64,000 nt of DNA from Ornithodoros turicata (taxonomy: Eukaryota; Arthropoda; Arachnida; Ixodida; Argasidae), in NCBI RefSeq assembly GCF_037126465.1, contig NC_088208.1:38912685-38976684 (forward strand), given 5' to 3'. This document shows, in pieces, positions 33,868 to 44,683 of the stretch. Every line of letters starts with the position of its first letter. Positions within the stretch are counted from its first letter, which is position 1. The notes under the pieces were generated by a model. The model did no database searches, had not been told where the DNA came from, and was given only the letters and a program-made list of their open reading frames with translations. A program made the translations under genes and the position numbers.

Positions 33868-34160
33868 ACCTCTACCCGAGAAACGTCATCATGACGTCGG
33901 TAGACAGACTGAAACCGGAACGAATCGGAAGGGGAGAGCTGGTTTCAACGAGTGGACACTTGTTCGCTGCCTCCTACTGAAAGAAAACTAGGACCGAAGG
34001 TCGCGTCCCTTTCAGGGACCATCGTAATCCCCTCAAGACCGTGGCTTTCGGGCGCGCCCTTGTTCACCCCTACCTTCGAGCGTAGTTCAACTCTACCAAA
34101 TTGGTGGCGCTGTCGAACGCTATGACGTAATTTCTTTACAAACAGGGAGCGGTCTATTGA
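33868..34160 (-). mobile_element. MITE-like repeat, copy c, inverted
   Basis: Bounded by CAATAGACC at the left and GGTCTATTG at the right. The interior matches 1843-2130 in reverse, including the GGTCGCGTCCCTTTCAGGGA block. No clear target duplication. Confidence 0.55.
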
Positions 34161-34447
34161 GCATTGCTCGTCAAGTACGGCGGAAAACTACATTGCACGC
34201 GGACAACACTGGGTCTAAAACGAAAATGTTGTCAGTCGGGAACATAGATCACTGTTGCTTGGCCAGACGTCGCCCCGAGCATAACTGCCGGTCTGCTGCG
34301 TAATGATTTGGGTTGATGTCCTTGTTCTGGATATTTAAAAAAAATCATTTTGTTGTTTTGTCGTTTTATTTTCATAATGTTATAGCACCGCGAAGCAACT
34401 ACCGCTATGTACGATTGAAAGGAGTCGAAAACCAGGGGGGGAGGTAG

Positions 34448-34500
34448 CTATGCCTCATGGGCCGACTTCATGGGGGAATTGTGCCGATATCAGTCCGCAA
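34448..34500 (-). repeat. SINE tail fragment
   Basis: CATGGGCCGACTTCATGGGG and TGTGCCGATATCAGTC only; the head is missing. It sits 60 bp from a fuller copy, so a tandem or nested insertion is likely. Confidence 0.55.
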
Positions 34501-34552
34501 AGTCTCCTGAGATGGAGTGGTGACAGCAGGAAGGAGTGGGGGTCAGGGGAGT

Positions 34553-34715
34553 TAGTGTGCGTCCTGGGCCGACTTCAGGGGCAACTGTGCCGACATTCGT
34601 CTGGAACGCATTCGGAAAACCCAGGGAAAACCTCAGACAGCACAGCCGGTGGTAGGATTCGAACTCAGCACCTCCCAGTCTCCAGCACGACCTTGTCACG
34701 TGAAAGTGAACGCTC
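34553..34715 (-). mobile_element. tRNA-derived SINE, minus orientation
   Basis: GTCCTGGGCCGACTTCAGGG, CTGTGCCGACATTCGTCTGG, CCAGGGAAAACCTCAGACAG, then reverse B box GTAGGATTCGAACTC. One of the cleanest copies. Confidence 0.75.
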
Positions 34716-35084
34716 CGAAGTTCGCTGCGAAGTACCGAACATGAAACGGCCGGTAGTTGCAACGTCACGGCAATCTTATCACGCATACGTCCAGAGCCAC
34801 ATGGCAAATTATCTCGACGACTTTTATTCCGCATAAGCGGAGCCACTCTCCGTACCTTATCTGTGCTTGTTGTGAAGACTTCTTCTTACACCGTAATCAC
34901 CGAGTCAGGTCCTTCTGTTGGTGATAAGCGAGGAGAAAACATGACGATTAAGAGATATGGAGTCCTAATAAAGCCCACTCGGTATTCGGAGAGATGATCG
35001 TCTTTTATCTGCTATGGGAACATGTCCCTATAGAGATAAAACATTCATACTTTTCGCCCGCACTGCCTGGACCTCCTGAACTAG

Positions 35085-35245
35085 TTCAAGGAGGGCAGTT
35101 TGCATGCCTTCTGGCCCGACTGTCAGAAGAGTCTGTCGGGAAATGCAGGGAAAAGGTCAATTCGATTGTGGGATTCGAACCCACCACCTGTTCCCATATT
35201 TGGGCAACAGCGTAACTCTTCTTGAGCAACCAAGGTTGCTTGGCG
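35085..35245 (-). mobile_element. tRNA-derived SINE, minus orientation
   Basis: TTCTGGCCCGACTGTCAGAA tail, GCAGGGAAAAGG, reverse B box GTGGGATTCGAACCCACC. Diverged tail. Confidence 0.6.
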
Positions 35246-37117
35246 ACCTCGTTATTCCCATTGTGACATCAGCGCGACACGTGTATTTACACGCAACGCC
35301 CCGAAGACAATTAGTATGAAAAACGTGACCCTGCATATGTACACACCCAATTCATTCACACGTATGTAGTAGAGGACATGTGCAGCGAAGGAAAGCGCTT
35401 CCAACACTCGGTGGGACTACGCTGTTGTGTATAGATGGAAGAGGTGCAAGAGACAGCGATCGTTGCATATCTGGGAACTCCGTGGAAAGTTCTAGTTGCT
35501 GAATGTCAAGACTGCCATCATCACGAGGAATGGATGCTGGAACAGTTAGAGTGAGAAATTTCTAAGCATTCTTCAGCATTGTGCGAGGCAGACGGTTCAT
35601 GTCTACAGTGAGAAGTTCCTGTTTTTGGCAGCAGGCGGCTAATGTGACTCGCGGTTTATCGAATAATTCAGGGCTGTAGGTCGCGAAACGGCTATGGTCA
35701 TGAGCGATGCCAAAGTGGTAGTTTCGTGGAATTCGCTTTGTCCACCAGCGATGAAATTACGGCGCACCATCTCGGAGGACCACAATGGATTTTCCCAGCA
35801 TCCCGGCCCTCCCTCCTAATACTCTCCGCCTCCGCATTACGGAATTCGAACATTCCAACACCCTCCACATCATGAAAACACTCGGTGAAAGTCCCTGACG
35901 ACGATGAGACTTTGGAACTTGTATCGCTCGTGCCACCAGGAATAAGCTATTTAGCCATTGCTTTAGCAACAAAATATCTCTATGATAGAAAAGATCAATT
36001 AAGCGTCCAGTTAAGCGTCTTTATTATAAAATGCTGTGTTTATATTGAAAGTGTGCGAGTCGTCAAACTTTATATCGACGAAGCATCTCTGGTACGAAAG
36101 TGTCGTGGAATCTTCACAGAACATATGGCACGAGTGAACTGTCACAGGGCTTAAATTCCGCACCGATTATCCGTAAGGTCACCGCAGACGCTTTCCTAGT
36201 TCGTTGTTGCACTAAAAAAGAAGAAGAAGAAGAAAAAAAGTAGAGTACACCTCCGTACTTCTCCAGTATCCCACGTGGGGTCGCCTCCGTCCTTGCAAGC
36301 GTAGGGTGCCTGGAGGGAGCGCGTTGCGCAATACGCCGATGTTTACGTGGGTGGAGGCAACCTTGTGTGGATGTTTAGCGCTTGATATTGATTTGTAGTA
36401 ACCCGGCCGTGATATTGAGAAGCAAATTATGTATTACAGCCTAAAACAGTTCGAGGGATAATAATTTACCGGTATGACTGCAAAACTGGTTATTGCACGC
36501 AAAGATGCTTGACGGTGGGTATTCAGTCGCAGTAATTTTTGCATACTGTTACGTTTCGCAGACGACAACGCTCAAGTTTGGCAGATGATTTGTGGAAGCA
36601 CTTTACAGTGGTTCGAATGTACGACGGAATTAGTGACGAGACTTCCAGCAACCGCCATCTAAATAGTTTCCTTTTTTTCGTACGACGATTTAAACTTCCA
36701 GTTTTCATTTTGATTGATTGACAGAAGGACGTTAGTACAGTATCTGAAAATAAATTCTATTATATTTCCAAAATCTATTCTATTTACCAAAAATCGCGCT
36801 GTATTTACAGAAATGTTAGCAGACGACTTCACCGTCAACGACTTCTAGCAGGTGATTTCTACCACAACAGCACTGATTGATTGGATTGGATTGGAACAGT
36901 TCTGTTTAGGAGACTGGGACGGCTGTGCGTGTTTTTTATCAGACAGTCGGCGCAACAGCGTAGTCAACACCTACGGCTCATAGCGACAGTCCGTTATCGA
37001 GCAAGACTCCGTTTCAGTGCTATTTTGCCCATCAGTACCTTTAGCAGACGATCCCCCCCCCCCGCCCCCAATTTCATCTTGTACTTTCTGCCGCCAAAGA
37101 GCACTTATACTCACGTA
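35246..37117. other. no gene recognised
   Basis: A/G-rich microsatellite at about 36217-36240 and a short C run at 37053-37062. No supported exon. Confidence 0.45.
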
Positions 37118-37654
37118 CACTCTAAGAAAACAAAAGGAGTTAAAAGGGGGTAAGTGTAGCTTCTGGTCCTCTAGACTGCAATTACTCCCCATTTTAGTCC
37201 CCTACAGTCGTAATTTACTCCCCAAGACTGCAAATTGTCGCTGAACTTCGCGAATGGCCTCCTAAACGCAACAGTCTACGTAAATGTGTGCTCTTCGTGA
37301 AAGTGATGGAATAGGGCTATATAATTTATCTAATATAGCAATTTTACACCCACACAGAAAAAAAAAAAATAGTTAGAGGTCCTTTCTCGCGAAATTTGGC
37401 CCTATTCATGTATCAAGTTTTTTTTATCACTCGACATATCACGCTTGACGGTTTGATTCAAAGTATTTTCATTCACGCGCATGAATTTTGTTCCTGCGAC
37501 TCTTAGAACAGACCGTGAAATGCAGTCCCCATTCCGTGACATTCATTTAGACCCGCGCATTTACTCCCTAAAGAGACACATTTTTGTGGCAACGCATTTA
37601 GTCCACAAAAGGACGAAAAGTACTCCTTTTCTTTTTTTTTTTTGTCTTAGGGTG
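37118..37654. mobile_element. CACTCTAAGAAAA-ended MITE
   Basis: Left end CACTCTAAGAAAACAAAAGG, right end CTTTTCT followed by a T run and GTCTTAGGGTG. The interior has repeated ACTCCCC-type blocks near the left. Related to the 30892 element. Confidence 0.6.
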
Positions 37655-38607
37655 CACAACGCAATTCAATGTCGCGCATCCTACTAACCGCTATTCGTCA
37701 CCATATAGCTTCTATACGTCTACAGTAAATTTGGTGGCGTACAATTACGGCGGATCTGCCATGCATGTCGAAAGGACGTTAGGCAATGTTCCACTGAATC
37801 GACATCCTCCGATTGATATTCAGATGCATGGGGGGCAAACAAACGCCGCAAGAGGACGCCAATTGATGGAGGAGGCTTTAATTTCCTCCGCTCCAACGGC
37901 GCGGAATCTGGCACAATCAGTATGACATTGAAGGCAATGAAGGATCTCCCCCTCTCGCAGTGTTGCTATCCTGTCAGTGCTCTATCACGCTAGATTTTCT
38001 GGCACGCTGCATCTCCTATATTGGTGGCTGTACAAAGCATAACCTATAGTGCCTATAAGTATCTTATCTCATGCAAGTAGTGTCGATAAATGTCTCGGCT
38101 GTTGAGCTGTTGATAAATTTCGGTTTCTGCGACGACAGTTCCCTCTTACACAGGAATGGCGACTGGTTGTCACCGCCGATGTTGTGTAGAAAGACTTCAT
38201 TTACCCGGCATTCATTCGGTGGAATCGATGGGAAATTACGAAATTTGGTTGCGACACTATGGGGCAATTTTATCAATACTAAATGTGATTCGTTGCATAT
38301 CACGCACGCATTGTACTCCACGCAAAAGCATCGAAGAAAATACTACTACTTTCCCACTTGTTGTCGTTTTCGGGATACAGCCCCTCGAACACACCATATG
38401 CTTCGAGCTCTGGCATGAGATGAGCGAGAGCCGTTCCTATTGGTTGTCCAAAGCACGTGACCTCTCCCGCGGCCGCCTCGATATCGGAGCCTGACGCAAA
38501 TTTTCTACGCTGTGCCTATTACCCCTTTGCAGTTGTTGTTGTGGCTTCGCTCATGATCATATATACAAAGTGTTCTTCATATCGCAGGTCTGGTTTCGGA
38601 TCATTTA
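37655..38607. other. no gene recognised
   Basis: Several open frames of 60-115 codons on both strands, none with a domain or good splice context. Confidence 0.4.
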
Positions 38608-38780
38608 CAGTGAACCCTCGTTAATATGACCCCCGATAATCTGACATACGCGCTTTACGACCATACTCCTGGGGAACAATTTAGTGAAACCTCTGCAAAT
38701 GCCCGCCATTGATATGACAATTCCGCATTATGACCAACATTTTCGGGAACGACCATGGTCATAATAACGAGGGTTTACTG
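38608..38780. mobile_element. Tigger/pogo-like MITE, 173 bp
   Basis: TA flanks, ends CAGTGAACCCTCGTTAATATG and the near complement ATAATAACGAGGGTTTACTG. Contains the CGGGAACGACCATGGTCAT block shared with the 43000 copy. Confidence 0.8.
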
Positions 38781-40617
38781 TACATAGGGAAATTTGGGAA
38801 TTCGTATCTCAAGGTACGTGCGCTTCTCAGGATGTTTAATAAGGCCGATGGATTTGAATAATGAGTGGTTCCAATTTTTCTACCTCGCGTTTCCCAGACA
38901 ATAATACATTAGTTAATGAATTTTAGCTAATTAACGCAGTCCAGTAGTTGCGTTCACTGTCCCACAGGATGTCAACGAAAATTAGGTTGGTTCGAAATGA
39001 CAGCCGACGGTTGCCAGGATGTATGTGACCCTCTCTCCGTATAAGCTCTCACAGAACACACTATTTTTAGTCGAAGGCCATAGAAATTCTGAGCATAGAC
39101 ACAAAACCGAAAGAAGAATGGCAACAAAAGTTGGCAACGTAGACACGTAATAACCATCCCCGTCTAACATGTTTCCGGATACATGCATACAGCCCTGCTT
39201 ATTCTGTGCGCGAATCGAGTGACAGCCATACGTGCATGCTTTTCCGCACACAGCAAGCGTCATGTGCATAATAGTAGGGTGTACACATACAGGAAGCGGC
39301 AGCGTTGTCCTGGCTCGCGTATTGCAGAACGACCTTGGCACCACTCTTAGGTGAAAAGGGAAAATAGAGATCTCTGCTACAGCGTTGGAGGAAGGGTTGA
39401 GAGAAGGTGCCTGGTTCCACCGCGTGCGAAAAAATGAAGCCGAAACTATATAGGGAACGAACATAAACGTGTGACGTCATCAGGGACCGAATCCGTCAAC
39501 TCAAAACAATCCGCGAGTCTGGCGTAACTTTACTTTCAAGTTACTTTCAAGTTACTTTCAACCGGCGAAAAATAGCCAGAGTAGCGGAAATGACGTCATA
39601 ACTCTGGGGCGAAAATTAGCCAGAGTAGTCAAGGAGTGACAACCCTTCTCTGCTTTGAAGACGTCGTTCTGACGTCACACACAATATAGCACACGCCCTT
39701 CAACACCCTCAGAGACAGTTGCTATGTGGTCTATCGTGTTGTTGGGTAGAGGGCACCACTCGGTGCACCACATTGTGTAGACAACGACGACAATAAAGTT
39801 GTTATAGCTATCGTTTGACTGGCAGCTCCATTCTCCATGGGACAGAAGAAGCTGAAGCTGATGTGGCAATCTCCCTTGGTTACCTTGGTTACGGCCAGCG
39901 TCTCAGGTGAAAGAAGTGCCGGACTCTGTGTCGTGACACGTACCCCGGACATAGGATAACATCTTGACGACGAACTGGAACGAACCGCTACTCAAAAGAC
40001 ATCCACCGATCAGCAGAGCAATGAATCTCAGTGAAATTGCACCGCCTCTTCCTTTTCTACGAACCCTGGGAATTAAAACCAGTGGTCCCATCGCCGCAAT
40101 GGAAAGAACTGCCCACGAACTTCCTTATTGCTTCAGGAGGCGATCAAACATCGCCCGTTCGTCGCAAAGCTGTTTCATTTCATTCCCTGGGAGTCGAAGG
40201 ACAGCGTACCTTCTACACTATGCCGCGACTTGCAGAACCCAGCAGAGAACAAACGCCGGGACCAACCGCTTCTCGCGGGACACGTGCCCTGGACATAGCA
40301 CATGTGTGTATGTCTACTCTCCTTCTCCATCTCATCTCCTCCTCCCACATGCACCGAGATCGCAATTCTTGCCGCGAAGCACCTCATTATCCATCGTCGT
40401 GCATGTAGTTGTTGTTGTTCAGCACCCTTAGGGCGGTGCGTTCTCTTGTTTGCTCCATGAACTAAATTCGTACAAGAATGCCTTTTTTTTTTCTAAAAAT
40501 TGCACGTGGATCGACTGTGGCTATAAGCGATGAACAGACGTGGACAACAGAAATTAACAATTTAGTATTCGTTGGTAAACTGCTAACAAAAGTAACTAAG
40601 CTACAACAGGGAGGTGT
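38781..40617. other. no gene recognised
   Basis: At 39530-39565 GTTACTTTCAA is repeated in tandem, followed by two copies of a GCGAAAAWTAGCCAGAGTAG block. Long open frames at 38982-39464 (minus) and 39964-40431 (plus) lack recognisable domains. Confidence 0.4.
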
Positions 40618-40690
40618 GTTAGCTTAGCTCAATTGGTAGAGCCCTGGACCGGAAATCCAGAAGATGTGGGTTCGAGTCCTACAGCTGGCT
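40618..40690 (+). tRNA. tRNA-like cloverleaf, anticodon GGA, probably a pseudo-tRNA or SINE head
   Basis: 73 nt fold into a full cloverleaf: 7-bp acceptor stem GTTAGCT/AGCTGGC (two G-U pairs), D arm GCTC/GAGC with TTGGTA loop, anticodon stem CTGGA/TCCAG with loop CCGGAAA, 5-nt variable loop, T arm GTGGG/CCTAC with TTCGAGT. A TTTT terminator follows at 40695. Against a normal tRNA: position 33 is C rather than U, and a serine anticodon would need a long variable arm, which is absent. Confidence 0.45.
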
Positions 40691-40699
40691 AACCTTTTC

Positions 40700-41684
40700 T
40701 GTGACTTCCATCTTTCGTCGTTAACTAAGTTAGTTTATCTTTGAATGTTACAGCGACAGTTACCACATTGAACGACTAAGTTAATTACTTTACAGTTACA
40801 TTTTAAAACCGGTGTAGCAGAGAAGCAACGAGATTAACGACGCACTAGTGACGATGACGATTGTTCGGTACGAAAGAAACAAGAGTTTCTGTCGGTACAA
40901 CAGTTTGGTACTATATGGTTACAAGTTTGGCAACGCTCCACCGCTATGGATCGCAGAAACACAGCAGATGATGCTATAACAAGCGCACGATAATCTACCG
41001 CATAGAAAGCGAGGTGGATGAGAAAAAAAACTTTATGTGAATCCGCCCTTAGCCATAAATACCGTATTGCCGTAAATACATCACGCGTACGATGTGGCTG
41101 TGAGCACGAACGCGTGCGTCACGCGACGCGTTGGAACACGAGCCTCACGTCACGTGCCTGCGTGTTCTACCGCCTTATGGCCGTCGGAGAAATATGAAAA
41201 TATATATGAGAAAGACTGACTCGGTTCCAAGCTTCTACACTTGCTTGTTTCGCACTTGTAAAAGCTTGCGGTATAGTATCTTAAACTGACGAGGCTGCTA
41301 ATCGTTCCTGCTGTCAGCTGCCATCGATTTATTCTGTTGGTGATGATTCTGTGTATGTCTCTCTAAAATGTGATTTAGTCTTCAAGGAAATGACTAACGA
41401 GGTATATTACTAGAGGTATAGACTAGATAGGTATATTAATTTTTGATAGCCACGAATTAATGAGGAAATAGAAGATGCGCTTTTGGTGAAATGATAGCAA
41501 GCGAGCTGGTGATAATTAAGTGGTAAGTAAGTAGACAAGTGAGTAATAAGAGCTGCTGATAAGTGTCCATGATAGCAAAACGACGAGACGAAAGAGTTTT
41601 GCTATCATATGGCTCTTCAGGTGACGTTTGTTTTAACGGAGCGCCCTCTAGTGTTTCTTTACATTGGCTGCGGTGTTGTACATT
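40700..41684. other. no gene recognised
   Basis: Repeated AACTAAGTTA-type motifs near the tRNA-like sequence; otherwise no feature seen. Confidence 0.4.
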
Positions 41685-41753
41685 CAGGGGCAGATCCGTA
41701 TCGTATAAACTGACGTTTTGGGGGCGATCGCCTCCCCCCTGGATCCGCCCCTG
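41685..41753. mobile_element. 69-bp hAT-type MITE
   Basis: CAGGGGCAGATCC at the left and GGATCCGCCCCTG at the right, flanked by perfect 8-bp TGTACATT copies (41677-41684, 41754-41761). The 5'-CAG...CTG-3' ends and 8-bp duplication fit hAT. Confidence 0.85.
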
Positions 41754-41799
41754 TGTACATTTTGCCGCCCATATGCCTACAATGCAAAAGGTGCGGCCT

Positions 41800-42010
41800 G
41801 GGTAGGCCAATTGGTAACCGGTTGGCTTGCTGAGCTCATGATCGCGGGTTCAATCCCGGCCGAGGACGGTAGCAGTGCGGGGAGGTAAACATTGCTTCCA
41901 GCACCGTGTGTACGAAATTTTAGGCCCGCACGTCAAAATAATCCCAGATGGTCGAAATAATCCACAGTCGCCCGTGTGGCACGTCGCCACACCGGGCTGA
42001 CACACCTTAC
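41800..42010 (+). mobile_element. tRNA-derived SINE of tick Ruka type
   Basis: Head TGGGTAGGCCAATTGGTAAC, B box GGGTTCAATCCCGGCC, and body ACGTCAAAATAATCCCAGATG then GTCGAAATAATCC. The body resembles the CACGTTAAAGAACCCCAGGTGG core I associate with tick SINEs. Confidence 0.6.
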
Positions 42011-42029
42011 GTGTAAATATACTCCAATT

Positions 42030-42165
42030 ACTTAGCAGACGGCAGTATATTCCGATTACAGACGACAATGCTCACCATTTTGGCGCATGCACTTGGCAGA
42101 CGACAGCATTTGACGAGCAGCAGACGACAGCGTATTTTGGTGCAGCAGTCGTAGCAGTATTTTGG
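42030..42165. repeat. GCAGACGACAG-type minisatellite-like cluster
   Basis: Irregular copies of GCAGACGACAGCRT and ATTTTGG alternate about five times. The same GCAGACGAC core is scattered elsewhere in the window. Confidence 0.5.
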
Positions 42166-42189
42166 TTTCTTTAGTTGGCACCTGCATCT

Positions 42190-42530
42190 CCATTATGGTG
42201 AACGGGAAGGACTACTTCACCATACCTTCGTTCCTTGAAAGTGCATGTGGTGGAGCGCACCAAGGTTGCTAGCACGTGTGACACTGCCGCTACGCATTGT
42301 TTTGCCGAGCGCTTCCTTAGCCATCTTGTCTGCTGTTTCGTTACTTGGGAAGCCGCAGTGTGAGGGAATTCACTGGAGGATCACATCGATCGTGACCTGC
42401 CTGTATGACGCCGCTGAAAGTCGTCAATATCTTACAGACGAGATAACTGTTGCTGCCTCCTCGAGTGCTTGCTTGAATCGAGAATCATTGTTACATCACA
42501 ATGCTCCTGCCGCATAATTATGGTGACATC
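42190..42530 (-). pseudogene. non-LTR retrotransposon RNase H fragment
   Basis: Minus-strand reading gives SYRQVTIDVILQ, stop, IPSHCGFPSNETADKMAKEA, then LGKTMRSGSVTRASNLGALH. This is the typical LINE RNase H end (W-IPSHCG-NE-AD-AK-A), with the tryptophan codon turned into a stop and another stop about 25 codons earlier. It is a dead fragment of an I/R1-like element. Confidence 0.75.
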
Positions 42531-42999
42531 GCACGAGACTGACTGCACGAGCTGGCGGCATTGGTCAATGCTGTATTCTTGCAAAGCACAGGGTTCTTAA
42601 GTCTTCGGCCAGAACCTGTTCCTGGTGCGAGCCGCTGTTAAAAAAAAAACGAAAGTGTTATTTAAAAGTCATAAGTTATGTGTTCTTCTTTATAAGGAAG
42701 CTTTTTCGATAAAACAGGCTGGAGATAGTTGCATTAGTGTGCCTTCCGTGTTGGTAACGGATAAAATTCAGCAGTTCATTGATAACTAACTCGAATTCTG
42801 GTTCTTGGGGGGCGTTTACTTGGTGCTTCTCTTTGCGTGATAACTGTTGTGATTACAGCATGATGGCCTTGGCTACCACTAGGGGTCGGCTGTGTGCAGT
42901 TGGTGTACTTAAGCGGTGTCTCTGCCATTAGTCAGTGCTTCGTCTGTGTTTTGTCTGTCCGTGTCCCCTGCACTGGGGTTTTATCGCTTTTAGAATGTA

Positions 43000-43171
43000 C
43001 AGTGAACCTTCGTTATTATGACCATGGTCGTTCCCGAAAATTTTGGTCGTAATGCAGAACTGTCATATTAACGGGGGGATTTGCAGAGGTTTCACTGCAT
43101 TGTTCCCCAGGAGTATGGTCGTAAAGCGCGTATGTCAGATTATCGGGGGTCATATTAACGAGGGTTCACTG
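43000..43171. mobile_element. Tigger/pogo-like MITE, 172 bp, opposite orientation to 38608
   Basis: TA flanks, ends CAGTGAACCTTCGTTATTATG and TTAACGAGGGTTCACTG. The interior is the reverse complement of the 38608 copy. Confidence 0.8.
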
Positions 43172-43173
43172 TA

Positions 43174-44285
43174 CCACCAGACAGCCCGGTTCTTATCGCA
43201 TTAAACACGTATTATCCTAATGACACACTCGTTTTTTTTCGTCTGTAACGGATAAAAAATAACTGTATTGTAGCAAAGTTTGTGCCACTACGAAAGTACG
43301 CAAAGCAACGTACGCACAAGGTTTTGCATAGTTTGTCTCCCGAGTACCCCTTCGTCGCAAAACCCGTATGAAATCTTGGGTAACACGGTAGTTCCTTTCT
43401 CTTGATCTCGTTCCTTACCAGAAAGTTGGCACGGAGTCCTCCTCACGTGACACACGGGCTCGTCCTTGATCGCGTTCATATCCCTCCTCCTGAGGTGTTA
43501 TCAATCTGACACGAGTTCTTCGCGCCAATTTGGGCCCTCGGGGGTAAGACCAGAGGAAGGCTGAAAATCGAGGAACGCGGAAAGACGTGTGATATGTGTC
43601 GCAACTTGTTGACGCTGAATGCAAATACAGCATGTACGGTTGCTTCGCATAGTGGTTCTTTCTTTCTTTCTTTTTTTTTTTTTTTTTCATAATTCATTGC
43701 ATATTTCTGCTGCTGCCCACTGAAGTACGCTGAACCGATTATGAGAAATTAATCTGCAAAAACATTTTAAATAACTTAGCCACGATTGATTGATTTTTAA
43801 AAGAAATCATCACTTAGTCACGAAAATTATATCATATCATATATGTCTTTGCATGACAGACAGTGAAAACACTCGGTTGAGACCAATATATAATTGTTTT
43901 GTAATGCGGCAAAGCAAAGCGAAGATTTTTTTTTTACCAGAAGTCATTTAAGGCACCCCTCTAGGGTGTGCAGTAAAATCAGCTAACAGCAATAATTTTA
44001 GCGATTGTATCGAAAAATCGGGGAAACGCAACTCTTCGAGGGACACAGCAGTTTTGCGACAAGTATCGTGTCGCTCACTCGTCGTCCGTGTTCCCTTCTT
44101 TGTTCTATCCTTCCTAGGACTCAAGAATATGTTGCCGCTCTCACCCTTCCATCAGCTCACTTGCACCCTCCTGATTTTTTCAACAATTTACCCCAACAAC
44201 CCCACATTCCACAACCCAACAATCCCACAACCAACATTTACCCCAACAACCACGACCTTCAGAAAAATTAGTACCTGAATTCATA
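43174..44285. other. no gene recognised
   Basis: Poly(T) with TTTC repeats at 43658-43687. At about 44174-44257 the plus strand is free of G, a low-complexity A/C/T run with repeated TTTACCCCAACAACC. Confidence 0.5.
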
Positions 44286-44683
44286 CCTGGGCAAAATTAC
44301 TTATAAAATGTAATTAAATTACATTACTCATTACTGCAATTGAAACGTAATTAAATTACATTACAGTTACTATGAAAAGGTGTTGACATTACAAAGTCAT
44401 TACTGCGAGCTTAATGGTAACGATGTTGAGGATGCGGAAATTCCTTGTGGCCGTTGAAATTCTTTTAACAGTTGCCAACTCTCTTTCTGCCAAGTGCCAA
44501 CACAGAACACAGGCTCGATTCTTTTGTAAAAAGTAATGAGTAATGTCATTAAAATTACTGCCCAAATGTAATTAAATTACATTACAAATTACATAACGTC
44601 AAAAGTAACGCATTACATTAAAAATTACCAGAAAAAGTAATCATTACTGTAGTTTCATTACAGTAATGACATTACTGCCCAGG
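44286..44683. mobile_element. MITE of GTAATTAC-rich type, copy 2
   Basis: 398 bp, TA flanks, ends CCTGGGCAAAATTAC and GTAATGACATTACTGCCCAGG. Inverted relative to 32768-33233. Confidence 0.7.

Noticed and set aside
38982..39464. 160-codon minus-strand open frame
   Set aside because: Cysteine- and phenylalanine-rich without a coherent domain or signal peptide; most likely chance.
39530..39625. Short direct repeats resembling a CRISPR-like array
   Set aside because: Only two or three units of 11-20 bp, adjacent without spacers, in a eukaryotic genome; ordinary tandem repeats.
39964..40431. 155-codon plus-strand open frame and overlapping 125-codon frame
   Set aside because: Two overlapping frames of similar length with low-complexity ends and no family match; a coding assignment cannot be supported.
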